Shown here in pieces: positions 19,291 to 27,600 of a stretch of DNA of 64,000 nucleotides (within the stretch, counting starts at the first letter, position 1; the number at the start of each line of letters is the position of its first letter). This stretch comes from an uncultured Paracoccaceae bacterium (GTDB taxonomy: Bacteria; Pseudomonadota; Alphaproteobacteria; Rhodobacterales; Rhodobacteraceae). Under the pieces are notes generated by a model, which saw only the letters and a list, made by a program, of their open reading frames with translations, ran no database searches and was not told the DNA's origin. The translations under genes and the position numbers were made by a program. The stretch covers positions 129,238 through 193,237 of the forward strand of contig CAKSTR010000008.1 in NCBI GenBank assembly GCA_934500835.1, written 5' to 3'.

Positions 19291-19392
19291 GTCTGTGGCC
19301 CCCCATCGGCGATTGTGCCGCGTTTATTCGCCCAATGCCGCCTCTACGCAAGGGGAGGGCGCGGCAATGTACCTTCCGGTTGCGCAATTGGG

Positions 19393-19421
19393 TTGAGATT
19401 GTGTCGCACCGGGCTTAGCCT
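19393..19421 (+). promoter_or_regulatory. Possible promoter of the first MerR gene
   Basis: TTGAGA (19393-19398) and TAGCCT (19416-19421) with a 17-bp spacer, 37 bp upstream of the MerR start. A TTGCGCAA palindrome lies at 19379-19386 just upstream. Confidence 0.28.
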
Positions 19422-19458
19422 TTGTCGTGGGCGGTTCCTGAAGATTGGCAGGGTTGGG

Positions 19459-19836
19459 ATGACGACCGAGCGGCTGAATTTCAAGGAGATGTGTGCGAAG
19501 TTCGATGTAACGCCGCGCACCCTGCGGTATTACGAATATATCGAGCTGCTTGCCCCCGAAAAGGAAGGCCGCGCCCGCTTTTACGGGGCGCGAGAGGTGG
19601 CGCGGATGAAGCTGATCCTGCGCGGCCGCCGTTTTGGCTTCAGCCTTGAGGAAATCCGCCAGTGGCTGTCCGTCTACGGCAAGAAGGGCGAAAGACAGCA
19701 GCTGGGCCAATGGCTGACCCTTGCCGATCGCCAGCTGGTCGAGCTGGAGCGCCAGCGCGCCGAGCTTGACGTCAGCATCGCCGATCTGAAGGCGCTGCGG
19801 GCGACGGCAGTCGACGAAATGGACAAGCTGGACTGA
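19459..19836 (+). CDS. MerR-family transcriptional regulator, copy 1
   Basis: A 125-residue regulator. The winged helix-turn-helix is [20 protein letters not shown] (about 15-34) followed by RARFYGAREVARMKLILRGRR; a coiled-coil dimerisation helix (about 80-125) ends the protein. No Cys cluster is present, so it is not a metal sensor. It closely resembles the next MerR gene (20082) in the HTH and in LILRGxRFGFSLExIRQ, which points to tandem duplication. Related MerR proteins in proteobacteria control acyl-CoA catabolism genes (LiuR type); that role is inferred from the neighbours. Confidence 0.83.
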   Translation: MTTERLNFKEMCAKFDVTPRTLRYYEYIELLAPEKEGRARFYGAREVARMKLILRGRRFGFSLEEIRQWLSVYGKKGERQQLGQWLTLADRQLVELERQRAELDVSIADLKALRATAVDEMDKLD

Positions 19837-19986
19837 TCCCTGCGCGTGAGCGGCCGGCCTTGCGCAGACAACCCGTCGTCCTGATTTTCGACGATCGTCA
19901 GTGCCCGGCGCGCCCGTCTTGCGTCAGGATCGCAAGGTTCCGATCCCGCCCTGCCGACTGACCCTGCGTCGCGGGCAACCATGACG

Positions 19987-20011
19987 TGACGTTACGCTTA
20001 CCTCAACGTCA
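19987..20011 (+). promoter_or_regulatory. MerR-type operator upstream of the second MerR gene
   Basis: TGACGTT (19987-19993) and AACGTCA (20005-20011) are a perfect 7-bp inverted repeat with an 11-bp centre, 71 bp upstream of the MerR start. A second TGACG directly abuts on the left (19982-19986). ACGT-containing dyads in this position resemble LiuR-like operators. A possible -10, TAGTAT, is at 20019-20024. Confidence 0.55.
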
Positions 20012-20081
20012 AGCACGCTAGTATCCGGTCATCCTCGGACCCATCTGCCCGTCAGTTGCATCCGGGGCACAAGAGGCAACC

Positions 20082-20477
20082 ATGACCACTGACGACCAGA
20101 TGACCATCCGCGAGATGTGCGAGGCATTCGATGTCACGCCGCGCACCCTGCGGTTCTACGAATCCAAGGAACTGCTGAACCCGCTCCGCCAGGGCACCCG
20201 CCGGCTTTACACCCGCCGCGACCGCGCCCGGCTGAAGCTGATCCTGCGCGGCAAGCGCTTTGGCTTCAGCCTTGAGGACATCCGCCAGACGCTGGATCTT
20301 TACGACCGGGATGGCAGCAATGCGATGCAGCTGCTGCGCACCTGGGAGCTGGCACAGGACCGCCTTGCCACGATGGAAGCGCAGCGGGCCGAGCTGGACG
20401 AAGCCATTGCCGAGCTGAAGACCACGATCGAGGCCAGCGCCCCGCTGATCGAGGGGCTGAGAAAAGCCGCCGAGTAA
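20082..20477 (+). CDS. MerR-family transcriptional regulator, copy 2 (likely beta-oxidation regulator)
   Basis: A 131-residue MerR protein with [23 protein letters not shown] (about 16-35), [17 protein letters not shown] and a C-terminal coiled coil (about 85-131). It lies 46 bp upstream of the acyl-CoA dehydrogenase on the same strand, so it probably regulates that operon and itself through the dyad at 19987-20011. No metal-binding Cys are present; an acyl-CoA effector is inferred. Confidence 0.85.
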   Translation: MTTDDQMTIREMCEAFDVTPRTLRFYESKELLNPLRQGTRRLYTRRDRARLKLILRGKRFGFSLEDIRQTLDLYDRDGSNAMQLLRTWELAQDRLATMEAQRAELDEAIAELKTTIEASAPLIEGLRKAAE

Positions 20478-20523
20478 CGCCGGGGCGCATCGCCCCCCAA
20501 GCCACCCGAGGGAGACCCAGACC

Positions 20524-22296
20524 ATGCCCAGCTATACCGCCCCCGTCGCCGACATGCAGTTCCTGCTCCACGAGGTGCTGAAGGCTTCGGCCAGCGACCT
20601 TCCGGGATATGGCGATCTGGATACCTCCTTCACCTCGGCCGTGCTGGAAGAGGCGGGCAAGGTGGCCTCGGAAGTGCTGGCGCCACTGAATGCCGTCGGC
20701 GACCGGATCGGCTGTGTGCTGGAAAACGGCGTCGTGCGCACCCCGGACGGTTTCAAAGCCGCGTTCGAGGCGATGAAACAGGGCGGCTGGACCGCACTGG
20801 ATTGCGATCCGGCCTATGGCGGGCAGGGGCTGCCCTATCTGATGAACTCGGCCGTGGGCGAGATCTTCGTATCGGCCAACATGGCCTTCAACATGTATCA
20901 GGGCCTGACCCATGGCGCCTATTCGGCGATCCATACCCATGGAACGGATGAGCAGAAGGCGAAATACCTGCCGAAGATGGTCACCTGCGACTGGACCGGC
21001 ACCATGAACCTGACCGAGCCGCATTGCGGCACCGATCTTGGCCTGATGCGGACCCGGGCCGAACCGCAGGCGGATGGTTCCTACAAGATCACCGGCCAGA
21101 AGATCTTCATCTCGGCCGGCGAACACGACCTGGCCGAGAACATCATCCATCTGGTGCTGGCCAAGGCCCCGGGCGGCGGCGAGGGCACCAAGGGGATTTC
21201 CCTTTTCATCGTGCCGAAGGTTCTGGTGAATGAAGATGGCAGCCTGGGCGCCCGCAACGCCGTCTCGGTCGGCAAGATCGAAGAGAAGATGGGCATCCAC
21301 GGCAATGCCACCTGCGTGATGAACTACGACGGCGCGACCGGCTGGCTCTTGGGCGATCTGCACAAGGGCATGCGCGCCATGTTCACCATGATGAACGAAG
21401 CCCGGCTTGGTGTGGGCCTGCAGGGATATGCCGTGGCCGAGGCGGCCTATCAGAACGCGGTGATCTATGCGAAGGACCGGCTGCAGGGCCGCGACGTGAC
21501 CGGGGCGAAGAACCCCAATGGCCCCGCTGACCCGCTGATCGTCCACCCCGACATCCGCCGCTCGCTGATGGAGCAGAAAAGCTTCGTCGAGGGAGCCCGC
21601 GCGCTGACCTTCTGGGGCGCCTCGCTGATCGATGCGGCGCATCACGGCGATGCGGCGGCGGACGGGCTGATCGGCCTTCTGACGCCCGTGATCAAGGGCT
21701 TCCAGACCGACTACGGCTTCCAGATGGCCGTGCAGGCCCAACAGGTCTTCGGCGGCCATGGCTATATCGAGGAACAGGGCATGTCCCAGTTCGTCCGCGA
21801 CGCCCGCATCGCCCAGATCTACGAAGGTGCGAATGGCGTGCAGGCGCTGGACCTTGTCGGCCGCAAGCTTGCCGCGGACGGCGGCAAGCATGTCATGGCC
21901 TTCTTCGAGATGGTGAAGGCCGAGTGCAAGGCGCATGGCGGCGACGACCGGATGACCGCCTTCACCGAGCCGCTGAAACAGGCCTCGAAACAGATGCAGG
22001 CCGCCGGCATGTTCTTCATGCAGAACGGCATGAAGACTCCCAATGCCGCGCTGGCGGGGTCTTACGACTTCATGCATCTGATGGGCCATGTCTGCCTTGG
22101 CCTGATGTGGACCCGCATGGCGAAAGCCGCGCTGACTGCGCTGGACGAAGGGCGCGGCGACAAGGCCTTTATGGAAACCAAACTCGCCACCGGCCGCTTC
22201 TACATGGCCCGCCAGCTGCCGCTCTGCGCCAGCCATCTGGCCCGGATCGAAAGCGGGGCCGATCCGGTGATGGCTTTGCCGGCCGAGGCGTTCTAA
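20524..22296 (+). CDS. Acyl-CoA dehydrogenase of the large C-terminal-extended (DmdC/AcdA-like) type
   Basis: A 590-residue FAD enzyme oxidising an acyl-CoA to the 2-enoyl-CoA. FAD/substrate motifs include [19 protein letters not shown] and [14 protein letters not shown]. The active region is [20 protein letters not shown] and [20 protein letters not shown]. The additional C-terminal domain of about 130 residues is what separates this group, which includes 3-methylmercaptopropionyl-CoA dehydrogenase DmdC, from ordinary 380-residue enzymes. True substrate cannot be read from sequence; a general fatty acyl-CoA role fits the thiolase and FadB-like genes downstream. Confidence 0.88.
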   Translation: MPSYTAPVADMQFLLHEVLKASASDLPGYGDLDTSFTSAVLEEAGKVASEVLAPLNAVGDRIGCVLENGVVRTPDGFKAAFEAMKQGGWTALDCDPAYGGQGLPYLMNSAVGEIFVSANMAFNMYQGLTHGAYSAIHTHGTDEQKAKYLPKMVTCDWTGTMNLTEPHCGTDLGLMRTRAEPQADGSYKITGQKIFISAGEHDLAENIIHLVLAKAPGGGEGTKGISLFIVPKVLVNEDGSLGARNAVSVGKIEEKMGIHGNATCVMNYDGATGWLLGDLHKGMRAMFTMMNEARLGVGLQGYAVAEAAYQNAVIYAKDRLQGRDVTGAKNPNGPADPLIVHPDIRRSLMEQKSFVEGARALTFWGASLIDAAHHGDAAADGLIGLLTPVIKGFQTDYGFQMAVQAQQVFGGHGYIEEQGMSQFVRDARIAQIYEGANGVQALDLVGRKLAADGGKHVMAFFEMVKAECKAHGGDDRMTAFTEPLKQASKQMQAAGMFFMQNGMKTPNAALAGSYDFMHLMGHVCLGLMWTRMAKAALTALDEGRGDKAFMETKLATGRFYMARQLPLCASHLARIESGADPVMALPAEAF

Positions 22297-22310
22297 CCTG
22301 TAGGGAAGCA

Positions 22311-22331
22311 CGATCCTTCGACGAAGGATCG
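22311..22331. terminator. Perfect palindromic hairpin after the acyl-CoA dehydrogenase
   Basis: CGATCCTTCG (22311-22320), A, CGAAGGATCG (22322-22331): a perfect 10-bp inverted repeat 15 bp after the stop. No T-run follows. It may slow decay or partly terminate transcription. Confidence 0.5.
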
Positions 22332-22357
22332 GCGCCCCATTCGTGCCGAGGTTCCCG

Positions 22358-22570
22358 ATGCCCAAACGCTTCCGCCTGACCCGCCGTTTCCCGGTTGCCA
22401 TGACCGAGGACGGCTATCGTCGGCTGAGGCGCTTTGCGGCGGAGGCCGGCCTCGATGAGGGCGAGGCTCTGTCCTTCCTGTTCGAGAATTTCGACTCCGT
22501 GACAGACAAGGACACCCTCGTGCACCGGATGCGCCTTTTCAATGCCGAGCTGGAGGGTCGCAAGAGCTGA
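22358..22570 (+). CDS. Small conserved-looking hypothetical protein
   Basis: A 70-residue basic protein, MPKRFRLTRRFPVAMTEDGY... with a helical, charged middle (RRLRRFAAEAGLDEGEALSF). The strand-then-two-helix pattern is reminiscent of ribbon-helix-helix DNA-binding or adaptor proteins, but no family is assigned. ATG 22358 has GAGG seven bases upstream; a GTG at 22343 is possible. It lies between a hairpin and the repeat element inside the beta-oxidation cluster. Codon use looks like that of its neighbours. Confidence 0.6.
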   Translation: MPKRFRLTRRFPVAMTEDGYRRLRRFAAEAGLDEGEALSFLFENFDSVTDKDTLVHRMRLFNAELEGRKS

Positions 22571-22594
22571 AGCCTGCGAGGGGCGGCTGGATGA

Positions 22595-22815
22595 GGGGCC
22601 TCCGGCGGGGATATTTCAGCCAAGATGAAAATGCAGACGCACCCCACCCCGACTGTCCGGATTGGCTACCGGGGCTTCGGGATGGGGCTTCACCTTGGGC
22701 GGTCATCGGCTTCCCAGCCTGTACCGCAGGGCAAGAATGACGGGACAAGGTTAACAAGGTCTTTCATCTTGGCTGAAATATCCTCCGGGGGTCCGGGGGT
22801 GGAAAACCCCCGGCG
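22595..22815. repeat. MITE/REP-like intergenic element, copy 1
   Basis: GGATATTTCAGCCAAGATGA begins a 22-nt arm (22609-22630) repeated perfectly in inverse orientation at 22762-22783, with a 131-nt spacer. The right arm continues as GGGGGTCCGGGGG and a CCGGGGG/CCCCCGG-type hairpin to about 22815; the left arm is degenerate outside the 22 nt. The spacer holds a 28-nt core (22700-22727, reverse orientation) that matches copy 2 (63787-63814) at 26 of 28 positions. No ORF for mobility is inside. Size and symmetry fit a non-autonomous element. Confidence 0.75.
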
Positions 22816-22847
22816 CCTTCAACGGGAACAACGCGGATGAGGATGCA

Positions 22848-23480
22848 ATGACAGCCCAGCTCTATTGCTTCGGCGAATCCGGCAATGCCTGGAAATGCGC
22901 GCTGGCGCTGGACCTGACCGGCACGCCCTGGGAGCCGGTCCATGTCGATTTCTTCAAGGGCGAGGCGCGCAGCCCGGAGTTCCGCAGGCTGAACCCGATG
23001 GGAGAGGTGCCGGTTCTGGTGGATGGAGACGAGATCCTCAGCCAGTCCGGCTTGATCCTGCAGCATATCGCGCGGAAGACCGGCCGGTTGGGCGGGGCCG
23101 CTGAGGCCGAGGCGAAAGAGATCTGGCGCTGGATTCTGTGGGACAACCACAAGCTTTCGACCCAGGCCGGCACCTGCCGTTTCCTGATGAACTTCCTGCC
23201 GGTCGACAAACGCCCCGAAGGCGTGGCGCCCTACCTGCAGGGCCGGTTGAAAGCTGCCTATCAGGTGCTTGAGGCGCATCTTCAGGACCGGGACTGGATC
23301 GTCGGAACGACGGCGACCATTGCCGATCTCTCCTGCTGTTCCTACCTCTATTACCCCGAGCCCTTTGGTTTCACCCGCGCCGACTGGCCCAGCATCGACC
23401 GCTGGCTGGGCCGGATCGCCGGCCTTCCCGGCTGGCGGCATCCCTATGAGATGATGCGCCGCGCCTTCCCGCCGTCGTGA
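22848..23480 (+). CDS. Glutathione S-transferase family protein
   Basis: A 210-residue GST. The thioredoxin-like N-terminal domain begins AQLYCFGESGNAWKCALAL and contains the cis-Pro/glutathione-binding segment NPMGEVPVLVDGDEILSQSG. An all-helical C-terminal domain (about 85-200) ends with the N-capping-like TIADLS. It lies between the repeat element and the thiolase gene; a detoxification or glutathione-linked role in the catabolic cluster is inferred. Confidence 0.87.
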   Translation: MTAQLYCFGESGNAWKCALALDLTGTPWEPVHVDFFKGEARSPEFRRLNPMGEVPVLVDGDEILSQSGLILQHIARKTGRLGGAAEAEAKEIWRWILWDNHKLSTQAGTCRFLMNFLPVDKRPEGVAPYLQGRLKAAYQVLEAHLQDRDWIVGTTATIADLSCCSYLYYPEPFGFTRADWPSIDRWLGRIAGLPGWRHPYEMMRRAFPPS

Positions 23481-23573
23481 CGCAGCGAAAGCGTTGCGCG
23501 ACGGGGGTGGCCGGGGCCAGAAACATGCAACGGAGTCCCCTGCGGGGCACCCGACCTGACGGAGGAGAACACG

Positions 23574-24785
23574 ATGACCGAAGCCTTCATCTATGACGCC
23601 TGCCGCACCCCGCGGGGCAAGGGCCGCGCCGATGGCGCGCTGCATGAGGTGACCTCGGTTGCCCTGTCCGCCGGCATTCTGAACGCCGTGAAGGATCGCA
23701 ACGGGCTGACCGGCCATGCGGTCGAGGACGTGATCTGGGGCAATGTCACCCAGGTGGGAGAGCAGGGGGGCTGCCTTGCCCGCTCGGCCGTGCTGCTGTC
23801 GGATCTGGACGAGTCGATCCCGGGTCTGGCGATCAACCGCTTCTGCGCCTCGGGGATGGAGGCGGTGAACCTTGCCGCCAATCAGGTCAGGGGTGGCGCC
23901 GGGCAGGCCTATATCGCTGGCGGGGTCGAGATGATGGGCCGGGTTGCCATGGGCAGCGACGGGGCGGCGATTGCCGTCGATCCGACGCTGGCGATGAAGA
24001 CCTATTTCGTGCCGCAGGGGATTTCGGCGGACATCATCGCAACCGAATACGGCTTTACCCGCGAGATGGCGGATGCTCTGGCCGTCGAAAGCCAGCGGCG
24101 GGCGGCGGCGGCCTGGGCCGACAACCGTTTCGCGAATTCCATCGTGCCGGTGAAGGACCGCAACGGGCTGACCATCCTTGACCGCGATGAATACATGCGG
24201 CCGGGCACCGATATGGCGGCACTGGCCAAGCTGGATGCCAGCTTCAAGATGATGGGAGAGGTGATGCCCGGCTTCGACAAGGTGGCGATGATGAAATATC
24301 CCCATCTTGAGAAGATCGAACATATCCACCACGCCGGCAACTCCTCCGGGATCGTCGATGGTGCTGCCGCCGTCCTGATCGGAAATGCGGAATTCGGCAA
24401 GGCGCACGGTCTGAAACCCCGTGCCCGCATCCGCGCCACTGCCAAGATCGGTACGGATCCGACAATCATGCTGACCGGCCCGGTGCCGGTGACGCAGAAG
24501 ATCCTGAAGGATGCGGGCATGACCATTTCGGACATTGACCTGTTCGAAGTGAACGAGGCCTTCGCCTCGGTCGTGCTGCGCTTCCAGCAGGCCTTCAACG
24601 TCGATCCGGCCAAGGTGAACGTCAACGGTGGCTCCATCGCCATGGGCCACCCCTTGGGCGCCACCGGCGCGATCATCATCGGCACCTTGCTGGACGAGTT
24701 GGAGCGGACGGGCAAAGCCACCGGCCTTGCCACGCTTTGCATCGCCAGCGGCATGGGGGCGGCGACCATCATCGAGAGGGTGTGA
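23574..24785 (+). CDS. fadA: Acetyl-CoA C-acyltransferase (3-ketoacyl-CoA thiolase)
   Basis: A 403-residue thiolase catalysing the last step of beta-oxidation. The nucleophile is Cys91 in INRFCASGMEA; the general-base pair is His359 in SIAMGHPLGATGA and Cys389 in LCIASGMGA. FadA-like features include DLFEVNEAFASV. A ribosome site GGAGGA precedes ATG 23574. The next gene starts on its stop (TGATG), indicating one transcript with the cupin and FadB-like genes. Confidence 0.92.
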   Translation: MTEAFIYDACRTPRGKGRADGALHEVTSVALSAGILNAVKDRNGLTGHAVEDVIWGNVTQVGEQGGCLARSAVLLSDLDESIPGLAINRFCASGMEAVNLAANQVRGGAGQAYIAGGVEMMGRVAMGSDGAAIAVDPTLAMKTYFVPQGISADIIATEYGFTREMADALAVESQRRAAAAWADNRFANSIVPVKDRNGLTILDRDEYMRPGTDMAALAKLDASFKMMGEVMPGFDKVAMMKYPHLEKIEHIHHAGNSSGIVDGAAAVLIGNAEFGKAHGLKPRARIRATAKIGTDPTIMLTGPVPVTQKILKDAGMTISDIDLFEVNEAFASVVLRFQQAFNVDPAKVNVNGGSIAMGHPLGATGAIIIGTLLDELERTGKATGLATLCIASGMGAATIIERV

Positions 24786-25258
24786 TGCCCAAGCTCAACC
24801 CAGACGAGGCACCGCTGAAGACCGGCTCGATCTATCCCCAGCCCTATGCTTCGGCGGTGAAGGGCCGCTCCTCGCGCCGGCTTGGCGATCTGGCCGGGCT
24901 GACCCAGTTCGGTGCCAATCTGGTGATGCTGGAGCCGGGAGCGGTGGCAAGCCTGCGCCATTGGCACAAGGCCGAGGATGAGTTTGCCGTGGTGATCTCG
25001 GGCCGGCTGGTGCTGGTCGAGGATGAGGGTGACATCCCCATGGCCACCGGCGAATTCGCCGCCTGGAAGGCCGGGGTGCCGAACGGGCACCGGTTCGAGA
25101 ACCGCTCGGACCAGCCCGCCAGCTTTCTGATCGTGGGCAGCAAGTCCCCGCAGGAGGTGACGACCTATTCCGATGTCGATTTCCGCATGGAGTTGGAAAC
25201 CGGCAAGCCGCCGCGCTTCACCTATCGCGACGGCACAGATTGGCAGGGCCCGAGATGA
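24785..25258 (+). CDS. Cupin-domain protein
   Basis: A 157-residue single-cupin protein. The first cupin motif reads LRHWHKAEDEFAVVISGRL, with two His and a Glu as likely metal ligands; the second motif is FAAWKAGVPNGHRFENRS, with the third His. No enzyme can be assigned. It begins within the thiolase stop codon and ends 55 bp before the FadB-like gene, so it is co-made with beta-oxidation enzymes. Regulatory or small-molecule binding is possible. Confidence 0.8.
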   Translation: MPKLNPDEAPLKTGSIYPQPYASAVKGRSSRRLGDLAGLTQFGANLVMLEPGAVASLRHWHKAEDEFAVVISGRLVLVEDEGDIPMATGEFAAWKAGVPNGHRFENRSDQPASFLIVGSKSPQEVTTYSDVDFRMELETGKPPRFTYRDGTDWQGPR

Positions 25259-25313
25259 GCCCCGCATCCCAGAAGAACCGGGCCGCCGGCCCCTCCGCGA
25301 CAGGAGACGCGAG

Positions 25314-27500
25314 ATGACCGATTTCACCATGAAGACCGATGCCGATGGCGTGGCCACCATCACCTGGGATGTGGCGGCGAAGTCGATGAACGTGATGTCT
25401 ACCGCCGGTTTCGCGCTGCTGTCCGATCTGGTCGATCAGGCGCTGGCCGATCAGGGCGTGAAGGGGATCATCATCACCTCCGGCAAGAAGGATTTCGCCG
25501 GCGGGATGGATCTGAACGTGATCGCGCAGATGCGGGCAGGCGGGGCAGAAGCCATCTTCGATGGCGTGATGCAGATGCACAGGGTGCTGCGCAAGATCGA
25601 ACTTGCCGGCATGGACCCGAAGACCAAGAAGGGCGGCAAGCCCATCGTCGCGGCCCTTCCGGGCACCGCGCTTGGCATCGGGCTGGAACTGCCGCTGTCC
25701 AGCCACCGCATCATCGCCGCCGACAATCCGAAGGCGAAGATCGGCCTGCCCGAGATCATGGTCGGCATCTTCCCCGGCGCGGGCGGCACCACCCGCCTGA
25801 CCCGCAAGCTGGGCGCGATGATGGCGGCTCCCTTCCTGCTGGAAGGCAAGCTTTCCGATCCCAAGGCCGCCAAGGCCGCCGGGCTGATCGACGAGGTTGT
25901 TCCCGCCGACCAGCTTCTGGCCCGCGCCAAGGAGTGGGTGCTGTCGGCCAAGGATGCCGATCTGGTCAAACCCTGGGATGACAAGGGCTACAAGATGCCC
26001 GGCGGTGCGCCCTATCATCCGGCGGGTTTCATGACCTTCGTTGGCGCCTCGGCCATGGTTCTGGGCAAAACCCAGGGCGTCTATCCCGCGGCCAAGGCGC
26101 TGCTGGCCGCCGTCTACGAAGGGGCCCTTGTGCCCTTCGATCAGGCCCTGAAGATCGAGGCGCGGCAGTTCACCTCGGTTCTGATGAACCCCTCCTCCAC
26201 CGCGATGATCCGCAGCCTCTTCATCAACAAGGAGGCGCTGGACAAGGGCGCCAACCGCCCCGCCGTGCCCGACCAGTCGGTGAAGAAGCTGGGTGTCCTT
26301 GGGGCAGGCATGATGGGGGCGGGCATCGCCTATGTCTCGGCCAATGCCGGGATCGAAGTGGTGCTGATCGACAGCACCCAGGAGGCCGCCGACCGGGGCA
26401 AATCGCATTCGGCAGACCTGCTCGACAAGGGCATGAAGCGCGGCAAGGTCACGGCCGAGAAGAAGGCCGAAGTGCTGGCCCGCATCACCGCCACCACCGA
26501 CTATGCGGCGCTGAACGGCGTGGACCTGATCGTCGAGGCGGTGTTTGAAGACCCCAAGGTCAAGGCCGAGGTGACGAAGAAGGCCGAGGCCGCCGCGCCC
26601 GGCGTGGTCTATGCCACCAATACCTCGACCCTGCCGATCACCGCGCTGGCCGCCGCCTCCAGCCAGCCGGATCATTTCATCGGCATCCACTTCTTCAGCC
26701 CGGTCGACAAGATGAACCTGGTCGAGATCATCAAGGGCAAGAAGACCGGCGATATCGCCGTGGCCAAGGCGCTGGATTTCGTCCGCGCCATCCGCAAGAC
26801 GCCCATCGTGGTGAACGACGCGCGGTTCTTCTACGCCAACCGCTGCATCATCCCCTATATCAACGAAGGCATCCGCATGGTCGCCGAAGGGGTGGAGCCG
26901 GCGCTGGTGGAAAACGCCGCCAAGCTGGTCGGCATGCCGCTTGGCCCGCTGCAACTGGTGGACGAGACCTCGATCGATCTGGGGGTGAAGATCGCCAAGG
27001 CGACCAAGGCGGCGATGGGGGCCGACTACCCCGATGGCGCGGTGGACGATGTCCTGTTCTGGATGGCCGACCATGGCCGTCTGGGCCGCAAGGCCAACGC
27101 CGGCTTCTACGCCTATTCCGACAAGGGCGAACGGCTGGAACTGTGGGAAGGTCTGGCGGCGAAATACCCGCTGGACAAGATGCAGCCTTCGCTTTCGGAC
27201 GTGCAGCACCGCCTGCTGATGGCGCAGGTGCTGGAAGCCGTGCGGGCGCTGGAGGACGGCGTTCTGATGGACATCCGCGAAGGCGACGTGGGCGCTATCC
27301 TGGGCTGGGGCTTTGCACCGTGGTCGGGCGGGCCGTTCAGCTGGCTCGACATCGTCGGCGCATCCCGCGCGGTCGAGATCTGCCGCGGTCTGGTGGCCCA
27401 GTTCGGCCCCCGCTTCCACGCGCCGAAGCTTCTGATCGAGATGGCCGAGAAGGGCGAGACCTTCTATGGCCGGTTCGGCGGCCAGAAGGCCGCGGCCTGA
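25314..27500 (+). CDS. fadB: Bifunctional enoyl-CoA hydratase / 3-hydroxyacyl-CoA dehydrogenase
   Basis: A 728-residue multifunctional beta-oxidation enzyme. The N-terminal crotonase domain (about 1-190) shows KKDFAGGMDLN and GTALGIGLELPLSSH with the oxyanion and acidic residues. The NAD-binding dehydrogenase starts near 320 with LGVLGAGMMGAGIAYVS. The 3HCDH C-terminal repeats carry FFYANRCIIPYINEG and WSGGPFSWLD. The length matches the FadB/FadJ alpha subunit. ATG 25314 follows AGGAGA. With the thiolase upstream it gives the classic alpha/beta pair. Confidence 0.92.
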   Translation: MTDFTMKTDADGVATITWDVAAKSMNVMSTAGFALLSDLVDQALADQGVKGIIITSGKKDFAGGMDLNVIAQMRAGGAEAIFDGVMQMHRVLRKIELAGMDPKTKKGGKPIVAALPGTALGIGLELPLSSHRIIAADNPKAKIGLPEIMVGIFPGAGGTTRLTRKLGAMMAAPFLLEGKLSDPKAAKAAGLIDEVVPADQLLARAKEWVLSAKDADLVKPWDDKGYKMPGGAPYHPAGFMTFVGASAMVLGKTQGVYPAAKALLAAVYEGALVPFDQALKIEARQFTSVLMNPSSTAMIRSLFINKEALDKGANRPAVPDQSVKKLGVLGAGMMGAGIAYVSANAGIEVVLIDSTQEAADRGKSHSADLLDKGMKRGKVTAEKKAEVLARITATTDYAALNGVDLIVEAVFEDPKVKAEVTKKAEAAAPGVVYATNTSTLPITALAAASSQPDHFIGIHFFSPVDKMNLVEIIKGKKTGDIAVAKALDFVRAIRKTPIVVNDARFFYANRCIIPYINEGIRMVAEGVEPALVENAAKLVGMPLGPLQLVDETSIDLGVKIAKATKAAMGADYPDGAVDDVLFWMADHGRLGRKANAGFYAYSDKGERLELWEGLAAKYPLDKMQPSLSDVQHRLLMAQVLEAVRALEDGVLMDIREGDVGAILGWGFAPWSGGPFSWLDIVGASRAVEICRGLVAQFGPRFHAPKLLIEMAEKGETFYGRFGGQKAAA

Positions 27501-27514
27501 GGACGCCGGCCTTC

Positions 27515-27540
27515 GTGACGACAGCCCGCGCTGTCGTCAC
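27515..27540. terminator. Perfect hairpin between convergent genes
   Basis: GTGACGACAGC (27515-27525), loop CCGC, GCTGTCGTCAC (27530-27540): an 11-bp perfect stem 14 bp after the FadB-like stop and 60 bp from the 3' end of the convergent gene. It may terminate both directions, though T-runs are missing. Confidence 0.6.
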
Positions 27541-27600
27541 GCTCTTGGCGCGTGCTGTCCGGCCGGGCGGCAAAGGTCCGGCCAACGCCCGTGTCCGGGC

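Noticed and set aside
20524..22296. Acyl-CoA dehydrogenase named firmly as DmdC of DMSP demethylation
   Set aside because: No dmdA, dmdB or dmdD lies nearby, and this extended dehydrogenase group includes general enzymes, so only similarity is stated.
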